A stretch of DNA of 64,000 bases, taken from NCBI RefSeq assembly GCF_001611795.1, contig NZ_CP015098.1, positions 310,001 through 374,000 on the forward strand, in the 5' to 3' direction. Under the pieces are notes generated by a model. The model saw only the letters and a list, made by a program, of their open reading frames with translations. It had not been told where the DNA came from and made no database searches. Position numbers and translations under genes: made by a program. Positions 43,196-52,252 of the stretch are shown one piece after another. Positions within the stretch are counted from its first letter, which is position 1; the number at the start of each line of letters is the position of its first letter. Source of the stretch: Streptomyces qaidamensis. GTDB taxonomy: Bacteria; Actinomycetota; Actinomycetes; Streptomycetales; Streptomycetaceae.

Positions 43196-44464
43196 TCAGC
43201 CGCGCAGCAGCCGGCGGGCCGTCAGGGCGAGGCTGATCTCCACCACGTCGTGCGGGCGGGCCAGGGAGCGGCCGATGAGCTGTTCGCAGCGCCGCAGCCG
43301 GTTCAGGACGGTGTTGCGGTGGCAGTAGAGCCGTTCACCGGCACGCTGGGCGGAACCCTCGCAGGCGAACCAGGCGACCAGGGTGTCCAGCAGGACGTCC
43401 CGGTCGGCAGGTTCCAGGCGCAGCAGGGGGCCGAGCACCCGCTCGGTGAGGGTGGCGCCTAGTTCCGGGCAGGAGACGACCAGCGCCTCGGGCAGATGCT
43501 CGGCGAGCCGGACCGTGCCGCCGTCGGGCGGGCAGATGCTCAGGGCCAGGTCGGCCAGGCGCCGGGCGTCGCCGACGGCGGCGAGTCCGGTCACGGCGCT
43601 GCCGACGCCGACCCGGCGGCCCGCGGGGCCGTCGGTGGACAGGGCCAGTGCCGCGACGGGGTCCAGGCCGGCCTCGCCGCCCCTCTCGTCGCCGACCAGG
43701 ACGATGCCGTGGTCCACGTCCACTCCTGCGTGCCAGTAGGCGCTCCGGCCGGGCGGGAGGTCCTCGGGCCGGCCCCCGGCGACCGCGACGACGACGTAGC
43801 GGCCGCGCTCCGGCAGGCCCAGTCTCTCGGCCGTCTCGGGCAGGTCCGAGATCCGGCTCGTGCCGTCCAGGAGGGCCGCTGCCAGCAGGCGCACCCTGTT
43901 CTCGCGCCGCCAGGCGAGCTGCCGCTCGGCCTGCCGGTAGGCGTCCGCCACGAGGGTGCAGTGCTCGTCGACGAAGTTCCACACGTCGGTGGCCACGTGC
44001 ACGAGCAGCCGGATGTCCTCGGGCTCCGAGCGGGTGGTCTCCTCGACCAGCCGCTGCCACACCAGGGACCCGCCCAGCCGGAACGCGTGCAGCAGCGCGT
44101 CCAGCGGCAGTCCCTGCTCGGCGCGGGTGACGCCGATCCGCCAGGTGCAACGGTGGGCTGCCTCGCGGGTGCCGCGCGGGTCGAGCAGCGACGTCACGCT
44201 GTGCCGCAGCGAGCGGTAGACCTCCTGCCAGGTGGCGGCGTGGTCGTTCTCCAGCGCCGTCCGGTACGCCGGTTCCTGTTCACGCAGGACCGCCAGCAGC
44301 CGGTCGGTCAGATCCGGCAGGTCGTCGAGCAGAACGCGGGCGGCCCGGTGCAGGACGCGCAGCGCGTCGGCGTCGATCAGCGACCGGATCCGCCGGGACC
44401 GCGGCTGTGGCACGGGTGCCGGCCCGGCGCGGAACGTCGTACGTGTGCGTGCGGCAGGATGCAT
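43196..44464 (-). CDS. PucR/CdaR-type transcriptional regulator
   Basis: 422 residues. The C-terminal PucR helix-turn-helix (RAGERLYCHRNTVLNRLRRCEQLIGRSL) is complete. A GGDEF-like CdaR domain fills the middle (YVVVAVAGGRPEDL), and the N-terminal 170 residues are helical with VWNFVDEHCTLVADAYRQAERQLAW. PucR regulators usually activate catabolic or transport genes for purines, amino acids or aromatic acids. Being immediately upstream and codirectional, it may control the liv-type operon. Confidence 0.88.
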   Translation of the reverse strand: MHPAARTRTTFRAGPAPVPQPRSRRIRSLIDADALRVLHRAARVLLDDLPDLTDRLLAVLREQEPAYRTALENDHAATWQEVYRSLRHSVTSLLDPRGTREAAHRCTWRIGVTRAEQGLPLDALLHAFRLGGSLVWQRLVEETTRSEPEDIRLLVHVATDVWNFVDEHCTLVADAYRQAERQLAWRRENRVRLLAAALLDGTSRISDLPETAERLGLPERGRYVVVAVAGGRPEDLPPGRSAYWHAGVDVDHGIVLVGDERGGEAGLDPVAALALSTDGPAGRRVGVGSAVTGLAAVGDARRLADLALSICPPDGGTVRLAEHLPEALVVSCPELGATLTERVLGPLLRLEPADRDVLLDTLVAWFACEGSAQRAGERLYCHRNTVLNRLRRCEQLIGRSLARPHDVVEISLALTARRLLRG

Positions 44465-44653
44465 GGCGGTCCTCCCCCGGCTTCGGCACCACGGCGGCCC
44501 CGGTGCCGTCCGGGCGCAGCGGCGTCCGTCGGGTGCGCTGCCCCGTTCGGCGTCGTCACCCGCGTAGTGCTGCTTCGAAGAATGGCATACCGTCCGGTCG
44601 GTCCCCAGGGTCGTGCGGCGTCTTCTCCGTGCGGTCGCCGAGATTTCCGGGGT

Positions 44654-46957
44654 TCAGCGGTGCTCTTGGTCGACCATGCGGGCCAGCTCGATGCGGGAGC
44701 GCACGCCGAGAGCGGCGAAGACGTTCCTCAGGTGGTAGTCGACGGTGCGGGTGCTGACGGCGAGCCGCTGGGCCACCTCCCTGTTGGTGGCGCCCTCGGC
44801 CACATGGCGTGCGATGCGCAGTTGCTGCGGCGTCAGCCGTGCGAGTCCCGCGGCCGGCTCCTTCCCGGACGCGGCTCCGTTGGCGCGCAGCTCGCCGCGC
44901 GTCTGGTCGGCCCAGGCGCCGGCGCCGCAGCGTTCGAAGGCGACCAGGGCGGCGCCGAGCCTGCCGCGAGCCTCCCGCAGCCGGCGGCGGCGCCGCAGCC
45001 ACCGGCCGTACAGCAGCTCGGTCCGCGCCCGCTCGAAGTCGCCGCCCGACCCGTCGTGCAGGGCGAGTGCCCGCAGGTAGAGGTCGTCGGCCTCGCGGTC
45101 GTCCGTGGCGAGCAGGGCCCGGCAGCGCGCGAGCTGGGCCGAGGCGTGCGGATCGGCGCCGAAGTCGGCCCAGCGGGCGAGGTCGCCGACGGGCCCACGG
45201 GCGTCCTCCGGCTGCCCGGCCAGTACCGCGGCCTCGACGAAGCAGGGCACGGCGAGCATCCAGACGGCGAAGTGACCACGCCGGGGCCCGGGGCCGACGA
45301 GCGGGGCGAGCCGGTCGGCGGCGTCCACGGGGCGTCCACGGGCCAGGTCGGCGCGGGCGATGGCCCACTCGGCCAGGGTCGCCGCCTGGGCCAGGCCGTG
45401 GCGGCGGGCGGTGGCCAGGGCGGCCGAGGCGTATCCGGCGACCGCTGCGGTGTCCCCCTCGATCGAAGCGGCCAGGGCGAGCATCGCGTGGTGGCTCGCC
45501 GCGGTGTTGCGGTGGCCGGCCAGCAGCGCCGCGCGCACGCCCTCCTCCGCGTGGGCGCGCGCCTGCGCGTGGCGGCCGGCGCGCAGCTCGCCGTAGGCCA
45601 GGTACTCCAGGGCCCGCGCTTCGGAGGCGACGCACTCCGCGGTGCGGGCGACCGCGAGGGCGCGGGCCCCCGCGACGCGGGCGGCGTGGACGTCGCCGAG
45701 CAGCAGGGCCGCCGACGCGGCGCGCAGCAGCCGCTCCGGCGGGTCGTCGTGGCGCACGTGGCTCAGTACGCGCCGCAGCGGACCGGCGGCGTGCTCCGGC
45801 CGCCGGGCCAGCAGGGCGCGCATGCCGTCGCGGTAGTCCCGGAAGAAGGGGTCGCGGTCCCGCCCCCGCCCGACGCCAGGCGGCTTCGGCTGCCCGCCTC
45901 CGGCGGGAGGGTGGGTGAGGTTCGTGCCGTCGGGCGGTGACGCCCCGCCGCCGCCCCGCTCCCCCACCGGGGCGCCAACGTCCGGGCCGGACGCCGGGGC
46001 GCCGCCGTCAAGGCCAGACGCCGGACCGCCACCGCGCACGACGGTCGTCGCAGGGGCGCCCTCCAGGCCGGACACCGCAGCGCCGCCGCCCACGCCGGAC
46101 ACCGCAGCGCCGCCGCCCGGACCGGACACCGCAGCGCCGCCGTCAAGGCCAGACGCCGGACCGCCACCGCGCACGACGGTCGTCGCAGGGGCGCCCTCCA
46201 GGCCGGACACCGCAGCGCCGCCGCCCACGCCGGACACCGCAGCGCCGCCGCCCAGACCGGACACCGCAGCGTCGCCGTCAAGGCCAGACGCCGGACCGCC
46301 ACCGCGCCCGACAGTCGTCGCAGCGTCGCCCTCCAGGCCGGACCCGGCAGCGCCGCCGCCCACGCCGGACACCGCAGCGCCGCCGCCCAGACCGGACACC
46401 GCAGCGTCGCCGTCAAGGCCAGACGCCGGACCGCCACCGCGCCCGACAGTCGTCGCAGCGTCGCCCTCCAGGCCGGAGCCGACAGCGCCGCCGTCCACCC
46501 CGGACACCGCAGCGCCGCCGCCCAGACCGGACACCGCAGCGTCGCCGTCAAGGCCAGACGCCGCACCGCTGCCGCCCTCGACGGCCGTCGGAGCGGCGTG
46601 ATCGTGGGCCAGTTCTCTGACGGTGACGGTGTCCGGTGCGGGGTGCCCGTCGGCAGGCCCCGGGGTGTCCGTGGCGTCGAGGGCGGTCAGACAGGCCGTG
46701 ACGTCGCCCGACGCCCAGGCGGCGTCCGCCGCGCAGAGGCGTGCGGCCTCGGCCGCGTCCGGGGCACCGGCGGCGAGCAGGGACGCGGCCAGCAGCAGGG
46801 TCTCGCGCGCGTCGTCCACCGAGCCGTCGGACAACTGCCGTCGCCCTCGCGCCAGTTCGGCATGGCCGCGGTCCTCGGCGGACGACCGGGCGGCGTCCCG
46901 GCCGTACCGGCTCCACGCGGGGGGAGCCGCCCGCCCCCTGCTTCTGTCTCCGGTCAC
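44654..46957 (-). CDS. LuxR/LAL-like regulator without ATPase domain, carrying a repeat expansion
   Basis: 767 residues from GTG 46957 (weak RBS). The C-terminal LuxR HTH (LTPQQLRIARHVAEGATNREVAQRLAVSTRTVDYH, split here as LTPQQLRIARHVAEG plus TNREVAQRLAVSTRTVDYH) is intact. Residues 360-690 are TPR-like helices as in LAL regulators. The usual N-terminal P-loop ATPase is absent: residue 1 begins at the post-ATPase region (AELARGRRQLSDGSVDDARE). Residues about 137-317 are a Gly/Ala/Ser/Val repeat encoded by a 135-bp minisatellite. It may be an N-terminally truncated LAL or a natural short form. Confidence 0.78.
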   Translation of the reverse strand: MTGDRSRGRAAPPAWSRYGRDAARSSAEDRGHAELARGRRQLSDGSVDDARETLLLAASLLAAGAPDAAEAARLCAADAAWASGDVTACLTALDATDTPGPADGHPAPDTVTVRELAHDHAAPTAVEGGSGAASGLDGDAAVSGLGGGAAVSGVDGGAVGSGLEGDAATTVGRGGGPASGLDGDAAVSGLGGGAAVSGVGGGAAGSGLEGDAATTVGRGGGPASGLDGDAAVSGLGGGAAVSGVGGGAAVSGLEGAPATTVVRGGGPASGLDGGAAVSGPGGGAAVSGVGGGAAVSGLEGAPATTVVRGGGPASGLDGGAPASGPDVGAPVGERGGGGASPPDGTNLTHPPAGGGQPKPPGVGRGRDRDPFFRDYRDGMRALLARRPEHAAGPLRRVLSHVRHDDPPERLLRAASAALLLGDVHAARVAGARALAVARTAECVASEARALEYLAYGELRAGRHAQARAHAEEGVRAALLAGHRNTAASHHAMLALAASIEGDTAAVAGYASAALATARRHGLAQAATLAEWAIARADLARGRPVDAADRLAPLVGPGPRRGHFAVWMLAVPCFVEAAVLAGQPEDARGPVGDLARWADFGADPHASAQLARCRALLATDDREADDLYLRALALHDGSGGDFERARTELLYGRWLRRRRRLREARGRLGAALVAFERCGAGAWADQTRGELRANGAASGKEPAAGLARLTPQQLRIARHVAEGATNREVAQRLAVSTRTVDYHLRNVFAALGVRSRIELARMVDQEHR
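46007..46565 (-). repeat. 135-bp minisatellite inside the LuxR/LAL-like gene
   Basis: The marker GTCAAGGCCAGACGCC recurs at 46007, 46142, 46277, 46412 and 46547, exactly 135 bp apart. Each unit encodes 45 residues (start GGGPASGLDG) and is itself built of 10-residue GGGAAVSGV-like subunits. The multiple of three keeps the frame. Units differ by a few substitutions. Confidence 0.9.
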
Positions 46958-47119
46958 CCCACGGAGGTTACTCGCGCGTAAGGAAGACCGGAAGGTTGAA
47001 GTCCGCGCGTCCCCACGGGCAAACCCACGGTCCCACCTGCGCATTGACCGGTCCTGGCCGCGTGACGTGTTGTGCCCCGGCCCAATGGCCGGCCGTCTCG
47101 CGTGTGCCCCGGCACGGCG

Positions 47120-47154
47120 CCGGCGGCGGACGCGTCGCGCACGCCCGCCGCCGG
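47120..47154 (-). terminator. Hairpin after the secreted lipase gene
   Basis: CCGGCGGCG (47120-47128) pairs with CGCCGCCGG (47146-47154), 15 nt after the lipase stop on the minus strand. Confidence 0.45.
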
Positions 47155-47168
47155 GCCCCCTCGCTGTG

Positions 47169-48110
47169 TCAGGAACCGTGGGGGCAGTTGCCCCGGTACT
47201 CCTCGATGGTCAGGCTCGGCCGGGGCAGCGGGCACAGGAACTGCTCGTAGCGGGTGTCGTTGTCGATGAACCGCTTGAGCCAGGAAATGCTGTACTTCGC
47301 GATCGTCGTGTTCGACGAGTTGGGCGTGAAGTGCGTCGCCGAGTTCAGCTCCAGGTAGCCCCGGTCCAGCGAGGAGGACAGGCTCGTGTAGAAGGGCTCG
47401 GAGTGGGAGGAGACGGGGGCGATGGTGTCTCCGTCGGCTCCGAAGATCAGGGTCGGTGTGGTGATCTCGGGCCAGGTCTTGTCGAGGTTCCACGGGGTCA
47501 GCGGGATCGCCGCCTGGAGGGCCGGACGCGACTTGGCGGCCTCCAGGCTGCCGCCGCCGCCCATCGAATGGCCCATGACGCCGAGGCGGGAGGCATCGAC
47601 GCGGCTTCGCACCGAGCTGCGTTCGGTGAGGTGGTCCAGGGCGGCCAGCAGCTGGCGGCCGCGGGAGTCGGGCTGGTCGAGCGTGGTGAGGGTGTCGATG
47701 GTGAACACCACGAAGCCCTGGGACGCCAGGCGCGGTCCGAGCCAGGCGACGGACGACTCGTAGGCGGTGTAGCCGGGCGAGATGGCCACGGCGCCGAAGG
47801 TGCCGTCGCTGGTGCTCGTCGGGTAGTAGATGGTGCCGCCGCCGAACCCGGTGACGGACAGCGAGGAGACCGACGTCTGCGACACGGCGTACGGGCCGCG
47901 GGCCGCCTCGATGGAGGCGGTGGTGGGGGCCGGGCCGCGCTCATAGGGGTTGCCGGCGGCGTGGGCGCCGGGGCCGGTCAGGGGACCCAGGCCGACGGCG
48001 AGTGCGAGGGCCGCGGCGGCACCGGCCAGGCGTCCGGCCCGGTGCCCGGATCGGCGGCCGAGGGTGTCACGGGTGCGGGTGGATGAGCCGGTGTGGGGGT
48101 GGAGTTGCAC
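47169..48110 (-). CDS. Secreted cutinase/PET-hydrolase-like lipase
   Basis: 313 residues from GTG 48110 with GAGAGGA upstream. A long signal peptide ends near GAHA (about 51). The mature enzyme matches actinobacterial cutinases and Streptomyces exfoliatus-type lipase: nucleophile S182 in GHSMGG, W207 in TPW, D228 in [10 protein letters not shown]260 in SATHF, and the family ending [19 protein letters not shown] with a C-terminal Cys pair for a disulfide. It should hydrolyse short esters and polyesters outside the cell. An 11-G tract lies 76 bp upstream. Confidence 0.9.
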   Translation of the reverse strand: MQLHPHTGSSTRTRDTLGRRSGHRAGRLAGAAAALALAVGLGPLTGPGAHAAGNPYERGPAPTTASIEAARGPYAVSQTSVSSLSVTGFGGGTIYYPTSTSDGTFGAVAISPGYTAYESSVAWLGPRLASQGFVVFTIDTLTTLDQPDSRGRQLLAALDHLTERSSVRSRVDASRLGVMGHSMGGGGSLEAAKSRPALQAAIPLTPWNLDKTWPEITTPTLIFGADGDTIAPVSSHSEPFYTSLSSSLDRGYLELNSATHFTPNSSNTTIAKYSISWLKRFIDNDTRYEQFLCPLPRPSLTIEEYRGNCPHGS

Positions 48111-48185
48111 GACGAGTCGTCCTCTCTGTCGTGGCGGGTGGCCGTTCGCGGGCACGCGGGGACCTGGGGTGTCCGCCGCGTGCCC

Positions 48186-48196
48186 GGGGGGGGGGG
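48186..48196. repeat. Homopolymer of eleven G
   Basis: An uninterrupted run of 11 G in the region upstream of the lipase start and beyond the end of the decayed lysE. Prone to slippage or base-calling error. Confidence 0.8.
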
Positions 48197-48308
48197 CACC
48201 GCCATCGGGCTGGCCGTGCCACTGTCGGGGACCGGCCACCGCACGGGGACCGGCAATGTCACCGGTCTCGTACGGACACGGCGTCAGCGGCCCCGTACGG
48301 CCGCCGCG

Positions 48309-48488
48309 TCAGCGGGCGGTACCGGCCACGGCGAGGCCGAAGCCGATCAGCACCACGCCCGTGGTCCGCCCGAGCACACGGCGGACGCGGGGCCTGTGGA
48401 GGACGGGCCCCGCCTTGGACAGCAGGAACACGTAGCCGCCCAGCCGGACGAGGGTGAGCGTGGCATGGAGGAGCACGAGGAACGCCAT
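48309..48488 (-). pseudogene. C-terminal remnant of a LysE-type exporter
   Basis: 59 codons from ATG 48488: LLHATLTLVRLGGYVFLLSK, then RPRVRRVLGRTTGVVLIGFG, which is the last third of a LysE/RhtB transporter (two helices and the basic loop). The first 140-150 residues are absent. It lies head-to-head with a 5'-truncated LysR gene 50 bp away. Confidence 0.65.
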
Positions 48489-48538
48489 GGCCCGGGCAGC
48501 GGGCAGTTGAGGCGGGCAAGCGCGGGCAGCAGGCCGGT

Positions 48539-49085
48539 GTGGACAGGGAACCGGAACGGGCCCTGCCCGCCCTCCAGGCCCGCGACTTCGACCCCGCACT
48601 CGCCGAGGGGTACCCCGGCAACCCCCATCCGCGGCCCGCCGGGCTCCAGCAGGAGGACCTGCTCGACGACCCCTTGCACCTCGCCCTGCCGAGGTCGGCC
48701 GGCGTTGCGGACGCCGAGGGCCCGACGGCGGCCCTACGTTCCCTCGCGGATCACCCCTGGGTCATGGAACCCGAGGGCACGGCCGCCCGGCACTGGGGCC
48801 ATGGCCCTGTGCCGCAGCGTCGGCTTCGAACCCGACGTCCGGTTCGAGAGCACCGACCTCCTTCTCCACCAGCGCCTCGCCGAACTGGACCACGCCGCGG
48901 CCTTCCTGCCAGGCCTCGTCCGGAGCGGACAGGCTCCCACCGCCACGCTGCGCCCCCTCCCCCGGAGCCCGCGCACGCGCCGCATCTTCACGGTCGTACG
49001 CCAAAGCCGCGGCCGGTACCCCGCCGTCCTCGCGTGCCGCGACGCCCTCCACCGCGCGGTCGGCCTCCACTCCCGCCAGGCGTGA
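48539..49085 (+). pseudogene. LysR regulator remnant: 5' truncated and frameshifted
   Basis: The region encodes the effector-binding domain of a LysR regulator. Frame one gives EGYPGNPHPRPAGL, LHLALPRSAG and HPWVMEPEGTAARHW; after the G-run at 48795-48798 the sequence continues one base over as MALCRSVGFEPDVRFESTDL and FLPGLVRSGQAPTATLRPLP to a stop at 49085. One extra G explains the shift. The HTH and about 120 N-terminal residues are missing. It was probably the divergent regulator of the decayed LysE gene. Confidence 0.7.
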
Positions 49086-49218
49086 GGCGCCGCCGCTCAC
49101 CGTCGGCCGGACCACGGGTCCGCCTCCGCAGGGGAACCGGCGCGGCTGCTGCCCGATACTGATCGACGGTGAGCGGTCCAGCGAGGGAGAGCCCCTCTCA
49201 CGCGTGACGTCGCACGCG

Positions 49219-49779
49219 TCAGTCCACGATCACCTCCGCACGCCCTGCCGGCACTCGCTCGGCGAGCACGCCACCGAAGTTCCCCTCGACCTCCGCCTTC
49301 TCCGCGGCGTTCGGATACGGGTTGGTGCACGAAGTGCCCGCGCTGGAGCCGGACATCAGGCTGGAGCACGGTCCGGGCTTGCGATCCGGCAGACCCAGGA
49401 TGTGCCCGAGTTCGTGCGACGAGATACGGATCGTGTCGTAGCCCTGGTCGACGGCCTGGCGCCCGATGTACACGGTGCCGTTGCCGAGGGTGGTGGGCAG
49501 GGCGCGCGGCCACCCGTTGTCCGCGAGGACCCGGATGTTCGCTCGTTGCCCTGCTGCGACCGGCCGCAGCTCGACGGCGTCGACGCTCTCGTTCCAGATC
49601 GCCGCGCCCCGGTTGACGGCGCTCCTGAACTCCGCGGAGCCGCCGGCGTCATAGGTCAGGATCCGGGCGGCGAGCGGGGCATCCGCGGCTCGGGGGGCGG
49701 CGGCCGCGGCCTGGCCACCCGTCAGGGACAGGGCAACCAGAGCGGCGGCGATACCGCCGGTCAGTATTCGGACGTGCAT
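49219..49779 (-). CDS. snpA: Snapalysin-type secreted zinc metalloprotease
   Basis: 186 residues with a signal peptide ending near AAA (about 28). Zinc motif H122-E-x2-H126-x2-G-x2-D132 (HELGHILGLPD), where the third ligand is Asp, diagnostic of snapalysin (M7). A Cys pair brackets SLMSGSSAGTS. AAGGAGGT precedes the ATG. In other streptomycetes snpA is paired with a divergent LysR activator; none is present here. Confidence 0.92.
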   Translation of the reverse strand: MHVRILTGGIAAALVALSLTGGQAAAAAPRAADAPLAARILTYDAGGSAEFRSAVNRGAAIWNESVDAVELRPVAAGQRANIRVLADNGWPRALPTTLGNGTVYIGRQAVDQGYDTIRISSHELGHILGLPDRKPGPCSSLMSGSSAGTSCTNPYPNAAEKAEVEGNFGGVLAERVPAGRAEVIVD

Positions 49780-49900
49780 GATCGACCTCCTTGTGGGGAA
49801 AGGGCAGTCGTGCTCATGACATTTTTTAGCCCCATGCCCGGCAAGGTCGCCACCGAATCCGGCAAACGGCCTAAGCCGAGCCCTGGCGGGTGTCGGGCCG

Positions 49901-50575
49901 TCAGGCGGCGGTCGCGACCGAGACGCCGATGGCGATGAACAACCAGCCGGTGGTCAGCTCCCAGCGGTGGCGGATCTTCGGCCTGGCGAGCAGGGCCCGC
50001 AGTCGAGCGGCGACGCCGACGAGGGCGAACCAGTAGACGACGCCGATGACGACGTCCAGCATGCCCAGGAGGAAGATCTGCCGCGCCAGGGATCCGTCGC
50101 CGTCGGCGAACTGAGGGAGGACGCTGAGGAAGAACAGGGCGGCCTTGGGATTGAGGACGTTGGTGAGGAACCCCTGGGAGAAGCCGGACCGGAAGCGTCC
50201 CCGGGCGGGCCCTCCCTCGGGCCGGGCGGGGGACGCGACCTCGTGCGGGGCGGGGGGCGCGACCTCGTTCGCGGTGCGCCTCTCCCGTGCGGCCCGGCGG
50301 GCTGCGAGTACGGCCCGCACACCCAGGTTCACCAGGTAGGCCGCCCCCAGCAGTCTGATTCCGTCGTACACCGCGGGTGAGCGGGTGGCCATGGCCGAGA
50401 GGCCGGCCGCGGCAGCCAGCATGTGCACGCACAGCCCGGCCTGGGCGCCCAGCGCCGCGGCTCTGCCTTTCGAGGGATCCTCGGCCGCCGATCTGACCAC
50501 CACGAGGAAGTCGGGGCCCGGCACCACGTACGCCACCAGCACGACCCCGAGGAAACCGACCAGGTCGACCGTCAT
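49901..50575 (-). CDS. LysE/RhtB-family amino-acid exporter
   Basis: 224 residues from ATG 50575. Six helices; GFLGVVLVAYVVPGPDFLVVV at the start and GFLTNVLNPKAALFFLSVLP in the second half are LysE family motifs. A hydrophilic central loop (about 95-130) is rich in Arg, Pro and Glu. It is complete, unlike the LysE remnant at 48309. Likely exports amino acids or derivatives. Confidence 0.9.
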   Translation of the reverse strand: MTVDLVGFLGVVLVAYVVPGPDFLVVVRSAAEDPSKGRAAALGAQAGLCVHMLAAAAGLSAMATRSPAVYDGIRLLGAAYLVNLGVRAVLAARRAARERRTANEVAPPAPHEVASPARPEGGPARGRFRSGFSQGFLTNVLNPKAALFFLSVLPQFADGDGSLARQIFLLGMLDVVIGVVYWFALVGVAARLRALLARPKIRHRWELTTGWLFIAIGVSVATAA

Positions 50576-50817
50576 CCGTCCTCCACTCCCGCGCCCGCGA
50601 AGTCGCCCGCAGCCGGCACCCGTTGGCACCTTCGTGCGAGGGCCGCCGAGCCGGCGGCACCGTCGGGTACCCCCCTGAGGGCCGCCTGGACAGCCCGAAG
50701 GCCGGACGAGGGTGGAACCACTGCCCGGACGGGTGTGATCACCGGCGTTGACCTCGCGTTCACGAGACGAGCACAATCTGCGGGCCTGCGTCGTTCGCCG
50801 GCCAACTGGGGGGGACC

Positions 50818-52212
50818 ATGGGCGACGAGAGTCCTGACCGCAAGACCATCGATGCCATCGCGCGCAACCCGGCGGCACCGGTCGGCGTACTGACCCGGCT
50901 GCTGCACGAGGAAGCCATCGCGGCCTGGGACGCGCTGGCCTGGCGCGCGCTGCCGGACGAGGTGGTCGACGCGATCGCCGCGCACCCCGACCACAGGCTG
51001 CGGTCGGCGTTCGCCGCGAACCCCTCGGTGACGCCGGAACAACGCGCCCGGCTCGTCGACGATCCCGACCCCCGGGTGCGCGAGGCGCTGGCCTACGGAC
51101 CCGACTGGTTCCGCGTCCCGGTCGACCCCCTTCCCGTGTCCGCCCAGAAGCGCCTCCTCGCCGACCCGGAAGCACGGGTCCGCCGGAGCGCCGCCACCTG
51201 CCGGTACACGGCTGCGGACCTCGTCGCCGGTCTCGCCGGCCACCAGGACGCGGAGCTCCGGCGGGCAGCCTGCCGCACGTGGCCCCAACTGCCCGGCACC
51301 ACCCGGAACCGTCTCCTCCACGACGCCGACGAGACCGTGCGCACAGCAGCCATGCTGGAGGCCTGCCGCGACGACGCGGGGTACACCGACCTGCTGCTCG
51401 ACGCGGACCTCGGTTCCTTCGGGCGACAGAAGGTGATCCGCTACGGCGCCATGAGCAAGGCGACCGCCGAACGGCTCGCCGCGAGCGGAGAAGAGGGGGA
51501 CCGGCGCGAACTGGCGGCCAACCCCGGCGTGGCCGTCGACCTCGTCCGAACGCTGGCCGACGACGACGCGCACAGCGTCCGGCTGGCCGTATCCGTACGG
51601 CCCGAGCTGACGGAGACCGAGCGGGCCGCCGTCGACATCACCATCAGCCCGGCCGACCGGCTGTCTCCCGTGGAGTGGGTGCTCCGCTGCGCCGACCCGG
51701 ACCGGCTGCGCAAATGCGCCCGGTCGGCCCACATCCTGCTGCGCCGCAGCGCCGCGTGCAGTTCGCACCTGCCCGCGGACGCCGTCGAACTGCTCTCCCA
51801 TGACGACGACTACCCCGTGAGACTCCTGCTGTGCGAGAACCAGCCGACCGTCGACGGCGAGATCGTGCTGCAGACCTACCTGGACTGCAAGGTCATCACC
51901 AAGGGCGGTCTGCTCGGCCACCCCAACTTCCCCCGCGCGGGGGCCGGCCGGCGCTTCGCCGACGACCCCGACCCGGAGAAGAGATGGCTGGTGGGACTCG
52001 ACACGCAAGCTCCGGCCGCCGTGGTGGCCCGGCTGCTCGCCGACCCCGAGAAACGTGTGCGTTGCATGGCCGCCGCGCACCCCGCCCTGCCCGTCGGCCT
52101 CGTCCTGGAGAGCTGCGAGGACCCGGAGCTCTCCTCCCGGGCCCTGAGCAACCCCGGCCTCCCGGTGGAGGTCATGCACCAGTACCTGGACGCCGTGGGC
52201 ATCCCCCGCTGA
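50818..52212 (+). CDS. HEAT/LRV-like repeat protein, unknown
   Basis: 464 residues made of degenerate helical repeats of about 24 residues, for example [56 protein letters not shown]. The pattern (D/A-P-x-x-x-V-R) resembles leucine-rich-variant or PBS-type HEAT repeats used for protein binding. There is no signal peptide. Similar orphan proteins are common in Streptomyces. Confidence 0.75.
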   Translation: MGDESPDRKTIDAIARNPAAPVGVLTRLLHEEAIAAWDALAWRALPDEVVDAIAAHPDHRLRSAFAANPSVTPEQRARLVDDPDPRVREALAYGPDWFRVPVDPLPVSAQKRLLADPEARVRRSAATCRYTAADLVAGLAGHQDAELRRAACRTWPQLPGTTRNRLLHDADETVRTAAMLEACRDDAGYTDLLLDADLGSFGRQKVIRYGAMSKATAERLAASGEEGDRRELAANPGVAVDLVRTLADDDAHSVRLAVSVRPELTETERAAVDITISPADRLSPVEWVLRCADPDRLRKCARSAHILLRRSAACSSHLPADAVELLSHDDDYPVRLLLCENQPTVDGEIVLQTYLDCKVITKGGLLGHPNFPRAGAGRRFADDPDPEKRWLVGLDTQAPAAVVARLLADPEKRVRCMAAAHPALPVGLVLESCEDPELSSRALSNPGLPVEVMHQYLDAVGIPR

Positions 52213-52252
52213 CGGCGGTGGAGCACCCCGAGCAGGCGCGCGGCAGGCGGCC

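Noticed and set aside
45915..46601. Plus-strand Pro/Asp/Thr repeat protein
   Set aside because: It is the opposite strand of the minisatellite in the LuxR gene; no RBS, no signal peptide and no flanking real sequence.
48539..49085. LysR remnant as the snpR activator of snapalysin
   Set aside because: snpR lies upstream and divergent from snpA; this remnant is convergent with it and pairs better with the LysE remnant.
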